64,000 bases of DNA, taken from contig NZ_JBFJUX010000006.1 in the NCBI RefSeq assembly GCF_041624475.1, positions 1 to 64,000 of the forward strand, read 5' to 3'. Source of the stretch: Litorivivens sp041624475 (lineage in GTDB: Bacteria; Pseudomonadota; Gammaproteobacteria; Pseudomonadales; Spongiibacteraceae). Below the pieces are notes generated by a model. That model had not been told where the DNA came from, made no database searches, and saw only the letters and a list, made by a program, of their open reading frames with translations. A program made the translations under genes and the position numbers. The first letter of the stretch is position 1. Each line of letters starts with the position of its first letter. Below, in pieces: positions 41,272-50,479 of the stretch.

Positions 41272-41907
41272 ACGATTCTTAATGCTTTGCCGCACCAGCG
41301 GCAGCACATTCTGTAGTATTTTGGGCTGTGCCTGTTCGTTGGGGTGAATGCGATCGGCCTGCATCAAACTTGGATTCAGCGCGATGCCGTCTAGCAGAAA
41401 GGGCAGCAACAGTATCTGTCGCTCGCGCGCAACCTGGTGGTAAACCGCGTGAAAAGCCTCGGTATAAGTCCTGCCGTAATTGGGCGGAATTTGCATGCCC
41501 AGCAACAAAACGTCTGCGCCATGCGCCTCAGCCAGATCGATCATGTCATTGAGGTTCTGTTTGAGCAGGGCGACCGGCTGTCCCCGCAGCCCGTCATTGC
41601 CGCCGATTTCAATGATGACTAACTCCGGTGCGAAGTGATCCAGCAGGGCGGGCAGGCGGGCCTTGGCGCCGCTGCTGGTGTCGCCGCTGATACTGGCGTT
41701 GATCACTTTGTGCTGACTGAGTTCGGCATCGAGCAGACTGACCCAATTGGCCTGCTCCGGCACGCCGTAACCAGCGCCGATGCTGTCGCCCACCACAAGA
41801 ATCTGAGCATGACTGGCGCTGGACAGAAAAAATGCCCAGCATAGGGCACCAATCAGACGCCACGGGCGTATTAAGGTTTTAGCAAATGGAGCAGATCTGG
41901 ATTTCAT
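41263..41907 (-). CDS. tesA: TesA-like SGNH arylesterase/thioesterase
   Basis: 214-residue SGNH hydrolase with a signal peptide (about residues 1-33). Block I is VGDSIGAGYG with the nucleophilic Ser, block III EIGGNDGLRG, and block V DRIHPNEQAQ with Asp and His. The protein acts in the periplasm on esters or acyl-CoA. It is divergent from ybbA, with the two ATG codons sharing the same CATG. Confidence 0.93.
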   Translation of the reverse strand: MKSRSAPFAKTLIRPWRLIGALCWAFFLSSASHAQILVVGDSIGAGYGVPEQANWVSLLDAELSQHKVINASISGDTSSGAKARLPALLDHFAPELVIIEIGGNDGLRGQPVALLKQNLNDMIDLAEAHGADVLLLGMQIPPNYGRTYTEAFHAVYHQVARERQILLLPFLLDGIALNPSLMQADRIHPNEQAQPKILQNVLPLVRQSIKNRSD

Positions 41908-42589
41908 GATTCACGCAGAGAATGTGAGCAAAAGGGTACAGGTCGCCGACAGCGAGTTGTGCATATTGAAAGGGACGTCCCTTGAAATCAAGCGCGGCGA
42001 GTCGGTGGCGATCATTGGTCCTTCGGGATCAGGCAAATCGACCCTGCTGGGTTTGCTCGCCGGCTTGGACGAGCCGACCGACGGCGATATCTGGCTGGCG
42101 GGCGAACACCTGAACGCACTGGATGAGGACGGTCGCGCGGCGCTGCGCTCAAAACTGGTGGGTTTTGTGTTTCAGTCCTTTCAACTGCTCCCGGGTTTGA
42201 CCGCACTGGAAAACGTCATGCTGCCGCTGGAGCTGCGCGGCGACCGCAGGGCCGCCAAAGTGGCCCGAGACTACCTTGAGCGGGTCGGCCTGGCCCATCG
42301 CCTTGACCACTACCCACGCCAGCTGTCAGGTGGTGAGCAGCAGCGGGTTGCACTGGCGCGAGCGTTTGCACCGCAGCCGGATATTCTGTTTGCGGACGAA
42401 CCTACCGGCAATCTGGATGCGGAAACCGGCGCCAGTGTGAATGATCTGCTCTTCAGCCTTAATGCCCAAAGCGGTACGACACTGGTGTTGGTAACCCACG
42501 AACCGATACTGGCAAGGCGTTGTGCTCGCCGTATCACTCTGTCGGCGGGTGAAATCATTGAGGACAGTGGCGAGGTTGTTCCCGCATGA
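41906..42589 (+). CDS. ybbA: ABC transporter ATPase YbbA (LolD-like)
   Basis: 227-residue ATPase. Walker A GPSGSGKST near residue 38, Q-loop FQSFQLLPGLTALENVMLPLELRG, signature LSGGEQQRVALARA, Walker B DILFADEPTGNLD. The same gene order tesA (opposite) - ybbA - ybbP exists in E. coli. It overlaps the permease gene by four bases. Works with YbbP in the envelope, perhaps on lipids or in membrane protein homeostasis. Confidence 0.94.
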   Translation: MIHAENVSKRVQVADSELCILKGTSLEIKRGESVAIIGPSGSGKSTLLGLLAGLDEPTDGDIWLAGEHLNALDEDGRAALRSKLVGFVFQSFQLLPGLTALENVMLPLELRGDRRAAKVARDYLERVGLAHRLDHYPRQLSGGEQQRVALARAFAPQPDILFADEPTGNLDAETGASVNDLLFSLNAQSGTTLVLVTHEPILARRCARRITLSAGEIIEDSGEVVPA

Positions 42590-45057
42590 ATCACCTGCGC
42601 TGGTTGATGCGTGAATGGCGCGGCGGCGAGTTGGCTTTGCTCTTGGTGTCACTGGTATTAGCGGTGACTATCGTCAGCGGCGTCGCTGGCTTCGCCGATC
42701 GTCTCCAGCGCGGTATTGTCGGTGAAAGCCACAAGTTTCTGGCAGCCGATCTGGTGTTGAAAACGCCGCGGTCCCTACCTGATAGTGCGCTCAATAAACT
42801 TCCCGCCGTGGTTGAAAGAGCGCTGGTTGTCGAATTTCGCTCCATGGTGGTTGCGGAAAATGCGATGGAGCTGGCCTCGATCAAGGCAGTATCGGACAGC
42901 TATCCCCTGAAGGGCGAGTTGACGGTCAGTGAGACTCCCTTTGGCGCCGCGCAGACCACCCGTGAGGTTCCTGCGCCCGGCAGGGCCTGGCTCGATTCAC
43001 GGTTGTTCCCGCTGCTTGGGTTGGAGGTGGGCGGTGCTTTGCAACTGGGCGAACTGACTCTGATTGCAGAAAGGGCATTGCTCACCGAGCCTGATCGCGG
43101 CACCAGCTTCTACGGCATGGGCCCAAGAGTTTTGATTAACGCCGCCGATGTGGCGCGCAGCGGCGTGGTGCAGGCGGGGAGTCTGGTGGATTACCGCTAT
43201 CTTTTTGGCGGCACAGAGGAGCAGCTGCAGGCGGTGAAAGCCAGTTTGCAGCCTGAACTTACCGCCAGCGAGCGCTGGCAGGGGCTGGACGACAGTCAAC
43301 CACAGATTGCCAAAACCCTGCAGCGAGCTGAACGTTTTCTGTTATTGGCCGGCAGTTTTGGTGTTGCCCTGGCCGGCGTAGCGGTTGCCTTGGCAGCGCG
43401 ACGCTACAGTCAGCGACATCTGGATACCGTGGCCGTCATGAAAGCACTGGGCGCGGGCAGCCGGCAGGTGACCGGCCTCTATGTAGGGAATATCCTGCTG
43501 CTGGCGATTCTGGCCACCTTGGTAGGCTGGGTCTTGGGGTTGGGTGTGCAAAATGCATTGTTCGCCATGATCCGAGACCTGGTCGGCTTTTCACCGCCGG
43601 CCGGCACGCTGCGGCCGCTCCTGGCCGGTGCAATTACCGCATTGCTATGTGTGGTGAGTTTTGCCTTGCCGCCGGTGCTGCGATTGCGCAGCGTACCTCC
43701 ACTCAGGGTGCTGCGGCGCGATCTGGGCAATGAATCGCTGAGTTCCGGGGTTAGTGCTTTTGCCGGCATCGGTGGATTGTTTCTGCTGATGCTCTGGTAT
43801 ACCGGCTCGATTGAACTGGTGTTGGCTGTGCTGGTGGGTGTCAGTGCGATTCTCGGCCTGGCCGGGATTCTGGTGCTGCGTCTGTTCAGTGCCATGCGGC
43901 GTTGGGCGCAGGGTGCTGGCGGGGTATTGAAACTGGCGCTGTCGGCGATGGTGCGACGCCGACAGGCCAATGCTTTTCAGGTGGTCAGTCTCGCGCTGGC
44001 GTTGATGGTGCTGTTGTGTATTATCGCCGCGCGCTCAAGCCTTATGAAAGAGTGGCAGCTGCAGCTTCCCGCCGATACACCCAATCATTTCCTGGTTAAT
44101 ATCGCGCCTGATCAGGTCGGCCCGGTTAACGACTGGTTTGAGCGGCAGGATATCGACAGCGCCGGCCTCTTTCCTATGGTGCGTGGCAGACTGGTGACTA
44201 TCGACGGCAGGGATGTTCAGGAAATTCCTGAAATTGAGGCCAATCGTGGCAGTGTAAACCGGGAGATCAACCTGAGCTGGAGTGATGCGCTGCCCGGTGA
44301 CAATCGCCTGACGGCAGGTCAGTGGTGGCCGGATGCCTCTGCAAGCCTGCCACGGGTTTCCGTTGAAGACGAGTTTGCCGAGCGCTTGGGTATTTCTGTT
44401 GGCACGAAGCTTGGCTTTCGTATTGGCGGCCTGCCTCTGGAAGCTGAAGTGACCAGCCTGCGGAGTCTGAGCTGGGACAGTATGCGCCCGAACTTTTTTC
44501 TGCTGTTTGAACCCGGCGTGCTGGACAACTACCCCTCGTCGTCGATAACCAGCTTTTATCTCGACGCCGCGGACAAGGTCTTGCTGAATGATCTGCTGCG
44601 GCAGTTTCCTACCATCACTTTGATCGAAATGGATGCAGTGATCAGGCAGGCGCGCACGGTGGTGGAACAGGTATCGGCCGCTCTGGAACTGGTGCTGGTG
44701 CTGATTATCGGCTGTGCCCTGCTGGTGGGCGTGGCCAATATTCAGGCGAGTCTGGATAGTCGGCTGCATGAAAATGCGATTCTGCGAACGCTTGGCGCCT
44801 CACGGCAATTGATACGAACCTGTCTGCTGGCGGAATTTGCGATGATCGGGCTGGTGGCTGGATTGCTTGCAGGTGTTGGTGCCGAGCTTTGTCTGTACCT
44901 GATTCAAACCCGCCTGCTGGACATGAGCGCGTCCTGGCATCCCTTGCTCTGGGTTGTCTCGCCGCTGGGCGCGGCCTTGGTGGTGGCGGTTTCTGGGTGG
45001 TGGTTCTGTCGGGAGGTGATCGTGGCGCCGCCGCTGCAGGTGCTCCGGCGCCTGTAG
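42586..45057 (+). CDS. ybbP: FtsX-like ABC permease YbbP
   Basis: 823-residue permease with a long periplasmic domain and about ten membrane helices, two FtsX-type modules (about 240-400 and 700-820). It matches YbbP of the MacB/LolC-related group. The start overlaps the ATPase gene by four bases. Substrate unknown. Confidence 0.93.
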   Translation: MNHLRWLMREWRGGELALLLVSLVLAVTIVSGVAGFADRLQRGIVGESHKFLAADLVLKTPRSLPDSALNKLPAVVERALVVEFRSMVVAENAMELASIKAVSDSYPLKGELTVSETPFGAAQTTREVPAPGRAWLDSRLFPLLGLEVGGALQLGELTLIAERALLTEPDRGTSFYGMGPRVLINAADVARSGVVQAGSLVDYRYLFGGTEEQLQAVKASLQPELTASERWQGLDDSQPQIAKTLQRAERFLLLAGSFGVALAGVAVALAARRYSQRHLDTVAVMKALGAGSRQVTGLYVGNILLLAILATLVGWVLGLGVQNALFAMIRDLVGFSPPAGTLRPLLAGAITALLCVVSFALPPVLRLRSVPPLRVLRRDLGNESLSSGVSAFAGIGGLFLLMLWYTGSIELVLAVLVGVSAILGLAGILVLRLFSAMRRWAQGAGGVLKLALSAMVRRRQANAFQVVSLALALMVLLCIIAARSSLMKEWQLQLPADTPNHFLVNIAPDQVGPVNDWFERQDIDSAGLFPMVRGRLVTIDGRDVQEIPEIEANRGSVNREINLSWSDALPGDNRLTAGQWWPDASASLPRVSVEDEFAERLGISVGTKLGFRIGGLPLEAEVTSLRSLSWDSMRPNFFLLFEPGVLDNYPSSSITSFYLDAADKVLLNDLLRQFPTITLIEMDAVIRQARTVVEQVSAALELVLVLIIGCALLVGVANIQASLDSRLHENAILRTLGASRQLIRTCLLAEFAMIGLVAGLLAGVGAELCLYLIQTRLLDMSASWHPLLWVVSPLGAALVVAVSGWWFCREVIVAPPLQVLRRL

Positions 45058-45073
45058 CGGCGGCAAATGCTGA

Positions 45074-45688
45074 TCAGTCTGCGTGAGTCTTGAGGCCTTC
45101 GACCATGATCTTGAGAGATTTCTGGGCCTGACTGTCGAGATCGTGGTAGTAGCCGAAGCTGTCGCCGTGATCGAGTATCAAGGTGGCAACGCCGTGCACG
45201 CCAGCCCAGGCGGTGTGGGCCATGCTGGGAATGTCGTCTTTACCGAAGATGTTCTGCTCGGCGCCGCGCTCAATAATGCGCTGTACATAATAGAACGCTT
45301 CACGGCCCGCGGAGAACAGCTCGGTGTATTGCTTGCGTGGCAGCAGTACCGGGCCGAACATCAGGCGGAAAATCTCGGTATTTTCCTGAGCAAAATGCAC
45401 GTAGTCCATGCCGAGGCTGATCAGATCCTGAACCGGGTCTTCACCGCTGGCATGGGCATTGAGTTGGTTAAGCAGTCGGCTGAATCCCTCGGTCGCCAGC
45501 GCCGCCAGTAGGGCATTTTTATCCTTGAAATGACGGTAGGGCGCGGTTTGAGAGACGCCAATCTCCCGAGCCAATGCACGCAGGCTGAGTTCGTTGATAC
45601 CACCTTCAAGCAGGTGCTTTTCCGCATGGGAGAGGAGTTCTTCTCTCAGATTGCCGTGGTGATAGCTGGAACTGCTGTTATTACTCAT
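45074..45688 (-). CDS. TetR-family transcriptional regulator
   Basis: 204-residue regulator with HTH LSLRALAREIGVSQTAPYRHFKDKNALLAAL and TetR_C/WHG-type C-terminal domain (MDYVHFAQENTEIFRLMFGPV). Convergent with ybbP and divergent from the SDR at 45890 with about 200 bases between, where it may bind. Effector unknown. Confidence 0.92.
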   Translation of the reverse strand: MSNNSSSSYHHGNLREELLSHAEKHLLEGGINELSLRALAREIGVSQTAPYRHFKDKNALLAALATEGFSRLLNQLNAHASGEDPVQDLISLGMDYVHFAQENTEIFRLMFGPVLLPRKQYTELFSAGREAFYYVQRIIERGAEQNIFGKDDIPSMAHTAWAGVHGVATLILDHGDSFGYYHDLDSQAQKSLKIMVEGLKTHAD

Positions 45689-45889
45689 AAAGGTTTATCT
45701 GTCGTGTGCTTATGAATTAGGGTTGCGTTCATTATGTAGCCCTGCAAAGGGTGGTGGAGCGCAACGCAGACTGCGGCTAGGGGCTTGATAGGGGCCTGTT
45801 AGCGACAGAAACTGACAATAGGGCGCCATTTTTAAGGAAAAGCCCGAACAAGGCAAGCCAAGTGTCAACATTAACAGGGGGAGATAGGG

Positions 45890-46663
45890 ATGAATTTGGG
45901 CTTAGCGGGTAAAACGGTGATGGTGGCAGGTGCCAGCCGAGGCCTGGGCTTCGCCATTGCCCAGTGTCTGCAGGATGAAGGTGCGAATGTGAGCCTCAGC
46001 AGCAGCAATCCCAAGGCGATTGCAGCGGCGGGAGAGGCCTTGCCCGGCAGTCACGCCCAAGCCTGCGATGTGCGCAATGCAGACGATATTGCCGACTGGG
46101 TGGCACAGACCGTCAACCGTTTTGGCGGTATTGACGCGCTGGTAGTCAATGCCGGCGGCCCACCGCCGGGCGGTTTCAGGGATTTCGATGATGCCGACTG
46201 GCAGGGTGCCTTTGAGCTTACCCTGCTCAGCGCAGTGCGACTGGTGCGGGCGGCGCTGCCGGCGCTGACTGAACGGCAGGGCAATATCCTGTTTATGACC
46301 TCGTCGTCGGTCAAGGAACCCATCGATTTTCTGTTGTTGTCCAATGTAATGCGCTCGGGCGTTGCCAGCCTTGCGAAAAGTCTGTCGCGGTCTCTGGCCG
46401 TCGACGGTCTGCGGGTGAACTGCATTGTTCCGGGGATTGTCGAAACCGATAGAATCAAGGCGCTGGTGGCCAATCAGGCGAAGGCCAAGGCTGTTACCGC
46501 GAAGGAACAGCGGGCGCAGATGGAAGCCCAGGTACCCATGGGCCGATTCGGCAGCCCCGACGAGTTCGCCCGAACCGCCACATTCTTGCTGTCACCGGCG
46601 GCCAGTTACATCAACGGTGAGACGGTTACAGTGGATGGCGGTACCATGAAAACGCTGTTTTGA
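45890..46663 (+). CDS. SDR-family protein with altered catalytic residues
   Basis: 257-residue SDR. Cofactor motif VAGASRGLGFAIA and VNAGG are normal, but the YxxxK of the active site is replaced: the segment reads FLLLSNVMRSG, with Ser and Arg at the Tyr and Lys positions. The Ser of TSSSVKEP is kept. This pattern belongs to the BKR-like SDR subgroup that lacks the canonical Tyr. It may still be active with another base or bind a ligand. It is followed by a VOC protein 19 bases downstream. Confidence 0.88.
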   Translation: MNLGLAGKTVMVAGASRGLGFAIAQCLQDEGANVSLSSSNPKAIAAAGEALPGSHAQACDVRNADDIADWVAQTVNRFGGIDALVVNAGGPPPGGFRDFDDADWQGAFELTLLSAVRLVRAALPALTERQGNILFMTSSSVKEPIDFLLLSNVMRSGVASLAKSLSRSLAVDGLRVNCIVPGIVETDRIKALVANQAKAKAVTAKEQRAQMEAQVPMGRFGSPDEFARTATFLLSPAASYINGETVTVDGGTMKTLF

Positions 46664-46682
46664 ATTCAGAAAAGGAGGCTGC

Positions 46683-47093
46683 ATGTCCCCGACGCTGACC
46701 CACATTGCGCTGCATGTCAGCGACCTCGAGGCCAGCAAGGCATTTTATCAAGCCTTTTGCGGGCTTGAGGTCTGCCACGAGCGCCACGATGGCGGCAAAA
46801 CCATACTCTGGCTGGCTGAGAAAGGTCGCGAGCATGAGTTTATTCTGGTGCTGATTCCCGGCGGTCCCGGCCGCCCCCAGTCAGAAAAAGATTTCAGTCA
46901 TCAGGGTTATGCGCTGGAAAGCCGAGAAGCTGTGGATGCCATTGCCGAAAAGGCTGAACGCGAAGGTTGCTTGCTCTGGCCTCCCCGTCAGGAGGCTTAT
47001 CCGGTAGGTTACTACTGCGGTTTGCGTGATCCTGACGGTAATGCGGTGGAGTTCAGTTATGGTCAGCCACTGGGGCCAGGCGCGGAGGGTTAA
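46683..47093 (+). CDS. VOC-family glyoxalase-like protein
   Basis: 136-residue single-domain vicinal oxygen chelate protein, starting HIALHVSDLEASKAFYQAF with the metal-binding His, and ending with GYYCGLRDPDGNAVEFSYG, where the last Glu is the other metal ligand. Possible lactoylglutathione-lyase-type or dioxygenase activity. GGAGG precedes the ATG, and it is second in an operon with the SDR. Confidence 0.9.
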   Translation: MSPTLTHIALHVSDLEASKAFYQAFCGLEVCHERHDGGKTILWLAEKGREHEFILVLIPGGPGRPQSEKDFSHQGYALESREAVDAIAEKAEREGCLLWPPRQEAYPVGYYCGLRDPDGNAVEFSYGQPLGPGAEG

Positions 47094-47130
47094 TCCGCAT
47101 TGCCTGCTGGCCTGCGTGTAAAAATCGGAT

Positions 47131-47165
47131 ACAAAAAAGCCACCCAAAGGGTGGCTTTTGTTTTT
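47131..47165. terminator. Bidirectional terminator
   Basis: AAAAGCCACCC and GGGTGGCTTTT form an 11-bp stem with an AAA loop; a TTTTT run follows on the plus strand and an A-rich tract precedes. It separates the VOC gene from the convergent mdh. Confidence 0.85.
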
Positions 47166-47178
47166 CAGTGAGCGTGTA

Positions 47179-48159
47179 TCACGGCAGCAGGTGCTGAACC
47201 GCGTCGCGCTCTTCCGCCAGTTCCTGCTCGGTAGCAGTCATCTTGGCACGGCTGAAGTCGCCGACTTCAACACCTTGAACGATTTCCCAGTCACCGCCTT
47301 TGCAGCGGCAGGGGAAGGAGTAGATCAGGCCTTCAGCGATATCGTAGCTGCCATCGCTGTAGACGCCCATGCTGACCCAATCGTCGCCCTCAGTGCCCAG
47401 CGCCCAGCTGCGCATGTGGTCGATAGCTGCGTTGGCGGCAGAGGCGGCAGATGACGCACCACGGGCCTTGATAATAGCTGCGCCGCGCTGCTGTACAGTC
47501 GGGATAAAGTCGTTTTCGTACCATTCCTGATCCACCAGATCGGTGGCTTTCTTGCCGTCTACCTTGGTGTTGAACAGATCAGGGTACTGGGTGGCAGAGT
47601 GGTTGCCCCAGATGGTCATGTTTTTCACGTCGTTGACGGTTTTGCCTGTCTTCTGGGCAATCTGGGTCATGGCGCGGTTGTGATCCAGACGCGTCATGGC
47701 AGTAAAGTTACGCGGGTCGATGTCCGGCGCGTTGCGCTGGGTGATCAGGGCGTTGGTGTTGGCCGGGTTGCCGACAACCAGCACCTTGATGTTTTTGCTG
47801 GCGTTGTCATTAATGGCTTTGCCCTGTACCGAGAAGATCGCGGCATTGGCTTCCAGCAGGTCTTTGCGCTCCATGCCGGGGCCGCGCGGACGGGCGCCAA
47901 CCAGCAGCGCGTAATCGGTGTCTTTGAACGCAACGTTCGGGTCATCAGTGGTTACGATGTCGGCCAGCAGCGGGAAGGCGCAATCATCCAGTTCCATTTT
48001 CACGCCTTGCAGGGCGTCCATGGCAGGAGTGATGTCCAGCAGTTGCAGAATCACGGGCTGATCGTCGCCCAGCATGGCACCGGAAGCGATGCGGAACAGC
48101 AGGGCGTAACCGATTTGACCGGCAGCACCGGTGACAGTGACACGAACGGGTTGTTTCAT
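47179..48159 (-). CDS. mdh: Malate dehydrogenase
   Basis: 326-residue NAD malate dehydrogenase of the LDH-like-MDH type found in many Proteobacteria. NAD site TGAAGQIGYALLFR, substrate-binding Arg in GARPRGPGMERKDLL, catalytic Asp/His in MTRLDHNRA and IWGNHSATQYPD. TCA cycle step from malate to oxaloacetate. Start by ATG at 48159. Confidence 0.97.
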   Translation of the reverse strand: MKQPVRVTVTGAAGQIGYALLFRIASGAMLGDDQPVILQLLDITPAMDALQGVKMELDDCAFPLLADIVTTDDPNVAFKDTDYALLVGARPRGPGMERKDLLEANAAIFSVQGKAINDNASKNIKVLVVGNPANTNALITQRNAPDIDPRNFTAMTRLDHNRAMTQIAQKTGKTVNDVKNMTIWGNHSATQYPDLFNTKVDGKKATDLVDQEWYENDFIPTVQQRGAAIIKARGASSAASAANAAIDHMRSWALGTEGDDWVSMGVYSDGSYDIAEGLIYSFPCRCKGGDWEIVQGVEVGDFSRAKMTATEQELAEERDAVQHLLP

Positions 48160-48368
48160 GAGTACAGATTCCTGTTTGTGATGTTACTTGTGGGTAACGA
48201 CGAGTTTGAAGCGGGCCACCTGCAGGCTGCGGATCACACAGGCCTGAGCCACCCTGGCCGGGATTTGGCCGCACCGCGCAATCTCAAAAAGGAGCGGCTA
48301 CGGTGCCTGAAGCGGAGCATATGATAGTCACCTGAGCCGGAAAATGCCATATCGCGAGGGCGCCGACC

Positions 48369-48397
48369 TTATCCCTTTACCACCTCCCTGTTACAAT
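48369..48397 (+). promoter_or_regulatory. Possible sigma-70 promoter of the sulfatase/symporter operon
   Basis: TTATCC (3 of 6 to TTGACA) and TACAAT (5 of 6 to TATAAT) are separated by 17 bases, 34 bases ahead of the ATG at 48431. The weak -35 makes this tentative. Confidence 0.35.
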
Positions 48398-48430
48398 TGC
48401 GCGCTTCTAAAATGGGGGATAGCGGTTCAC

Positions 48431-50479
48431 ATGCGTCTTTTACAGTCTCGTCGCCTGCGGCTTTTGCTCAGCGTAGCCCTGCTGCTCTTTGCAGTACAGG
48501 TGGTTTTCCGGCTTATATTCTTTCTGGGCTTTGCAGATTTCAGTGACAACGAGGCGGCCAGCGCCGCTGCGCTGGCCAAGGCCTGGTGGATCGGTCTGCG
48601 CTTTGATGCCCGACTGGCGATCCTACTCACTGCGCCCCTTTTGCTGCTGATGCTCCCAAGGTTGCACCTTTTTGAGAAAACGTGGGCGCAGAAAGTGGCC
48701 GCCAGCTATGTTCTGGTGGTTGTATTGTCGCTTAGCCTGTTCAACGTCTTTGATCTGGGACACTACGCCTACCTCGGTATCCGCATGGATTCGACCGTGG
48801 TGCGCTTTTTCGATGACATCGCCATTTCGGCGAGCATGGTCTGGGAAAGCTACCCGGTTATCTGGATTTCGCTCGGTGTCGCAGTGCTATGCGTGCTTAC
48901 CTTTAGTTTTGCCAAACGGCAGATTGCAGCAGTGTTTGCGGTGCCCGGTTTGACGCTGGGCAAATGGGCGGTCACCTGGCGCTGTTTTCTAGTGTTTATG
49001 GTGGCGTTCTGGACCTGTATTGGGCGGCCGTCTGATGTTCCCCTGCGCTGGAACAATGCCTTTTTTACTGGCGATCCGGAAATCGGCGCGCTGGGCTTAA
49101 ACCCGGTGCTGTATTTTTACGAGACCATGGATTTCAGCGAAGCGCATTACGATCTTGATCAGGTCAAGGCGCACTACAACGCCGTAGCCGATTATCTTGG
49201 CCTGGAAGGCGATGAGCGCGATGCCGCCAAGCCCAATTTTCTGCGCCGGATAGACGCGGACCCCGAGGCGCCGTTTGCCGGCATGGAAAGGCCTCCGAAC
49301 ATTGTCTTTATTATGCTGGAATCGCTGGGCGCGAGCCGGGTCAGTGCCTACGGCAACCCGCTGAAAACCACACCGACGCTGGATGAGATTGCCGAAAACG
49401 GCTGGTTCTTTGAACACTTCTATGTGCCGGTCTCAGGCACCGCTAAAACCGTATGGGCGAGCATCACTGGCTTGCCGGATGTGTCTACGGTCAAAACGGC
49501 TACCCGCAACCCGCTGATCGCTCATCAGCGCACCATCGTCAATGCCTTCAAAGATCACGAGAAATATTACTTTCTCGGCGGCAGCGCGGGCTGGGCGAAT
49601 ATGCGGGCGTTGATCAAGGCCAGTATCGACGACCTGCACCTCTATGAAGAGGGCTCCTATACCGAGCCACGGGTGGATGTGTGGGGGATTTCCGATCTGA
49701 GTCTGTTCCGGGAAACCGACAAGGTCCTGCGCACTATTCCCAAAGAAAAACCCTTTTTTGCCATTGTTCAGACCGCGGCCAATCACCGACCCTTTACCCT
49801 GCCGGACGATATGGGCGACTTCGAGCCAGACCGCCCTGATGATGAGGCTCTTTACCAGGCGGGCTTTAAAAGCGCTGAGCAATACAACGCGGTGCGTTTT
49901 CTGGATTACAACGTCGGTGAGTTTTTTGAGATGGCCAAGGCGGGCGGTTATTTCGATAACACAGTGTTTGTGTTTTACGGAGACCACAATAACCGGATAA
50001 CGATTACGCCGCATATGGCGGATTTTTACGAAAAACTCGACCTTGATGGCCTGCACGTGCCGCATATGATCTATGCCCCCAAATTGCTGCAACCGAGGGT
50101 GGTCGAAGAGGCCGTGAGTCTGGTGGATGTGTTGCCTACCGTGGCGGGACTGTTCGGCGTGCCTTATGAATACGCCGGCCTCGGTCGCGATTACACCAAA
50201 CACCCGCAAGGTGAAGAGCGCTATGTCTTTACCCAGACAGCCGATAAGCGCCATCCGGTGATCGGTGTTATCAGCAAAGACTGGATGCTGCGCATGCAGT
50301 CTTCGGGCGAGAAAGCCAAACTGCACAAACTCTACAGTGAGGATTCGACCGCAGACCACAGTGCCGAGCTGCCGCAAAAGGCGGAGCGTTTGAAACGGTT
50401 GGCGAAGGGGCTCTATGAAACCAGCCACTACCTGCACTATCACAACGTGGAAGAATCGGCAGCGGGGGCAGGACAGTGA
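48431..50479 (+). CDS. LTA-synthase-like membrane sulfatase/phosphatase-fold enzyme
   Basis: 682-residue inner-membrane enzyme from the ATG at 48431. About five N-terminal helices are followed by a large periplasmic alkaline phosphatase/sulfatase-fold domain: metal-site Glu in PNIVFIMLESLGASR, probable Thr nucleophile in VSGTAKTVWASITGLP, and Asp-His in VFYGDHNNRI. Such enzymes transfer phosphoglycerol or phosphoethanolamine from lipids onto glycans, or hydrolyse sulfate esters. Its stop overlaps the symporter start (GTGA), so both are coupled. Donor and acceptor unknown. Confidence 0.88.
   Translation: MRLLQSRRLRLLLSVALLLFAVQVVFRLIFFLGFADFSDNEAASAAALAKAWWIGLRFDARLAILLTAPLLLLMLPRLHLFEKTWAQKVAASYVLVVVLSLSLFNVFDLGHYAYLGIRMDSTVVRFFDDIAISASMVWESYPVIWISLGVAVLCVLTFSFAKRQIAAVFAVPGLTLGKWAVTWRCFLVFMVAFWTCIGRPSDVPLRWNNAFFTGDPEIGALGLNPVLYFYETMDFSEAHYDLDQVKAHYNAVADYLGLEGDERDAAKPNFLRRIDADPEAPFAGMERPPNIVFIMLESLGASRVSAYGNPLKTTPTLDEIAENGWFFEHFYVPVSGTAKTVWASITGLPDVSTVKTATRNPLIAHQRTIVNAFKDHEKYYFLGGSAGWANMRALIKASIDDLHLYEEGSYTEPRVDVWGISDLSLFRETDKVLRTIPKEKPFFAIVQTAANHRPFTLPDDMGDFEPDRPDDEALYQAGFKSAEQYNAVRFLDYNVGEFFEMAKAGGYFDNTVFVFYGDHNNRITITPHMADFYEKLDLDGLHVPHMIYAPKLLQPRVVEEAVSLVDVLPTVAGLFGVPYEYAGLGRDYTKHPQGEERYVFTQTADKRHPVIGVISKDWMLRMQSSGEKAKLHKLYSEDSTADHSAELPQKAERLKRLAKGLYETSHYLHYHNVEESAAGAGQ

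Noticed and set aside
42591..44769. Several long minus-strand frames across ybbP
   Set aside because: All are antisense to the FtsX-like permease, which is the well supported gene.
49433..50443. 336-codon open frame on the minus strand
   Set aside because: It is fully antisense to the sulfatase-fold gene, has no ribosome site and no recognisable domain, and reflects codon bias of the real gene.
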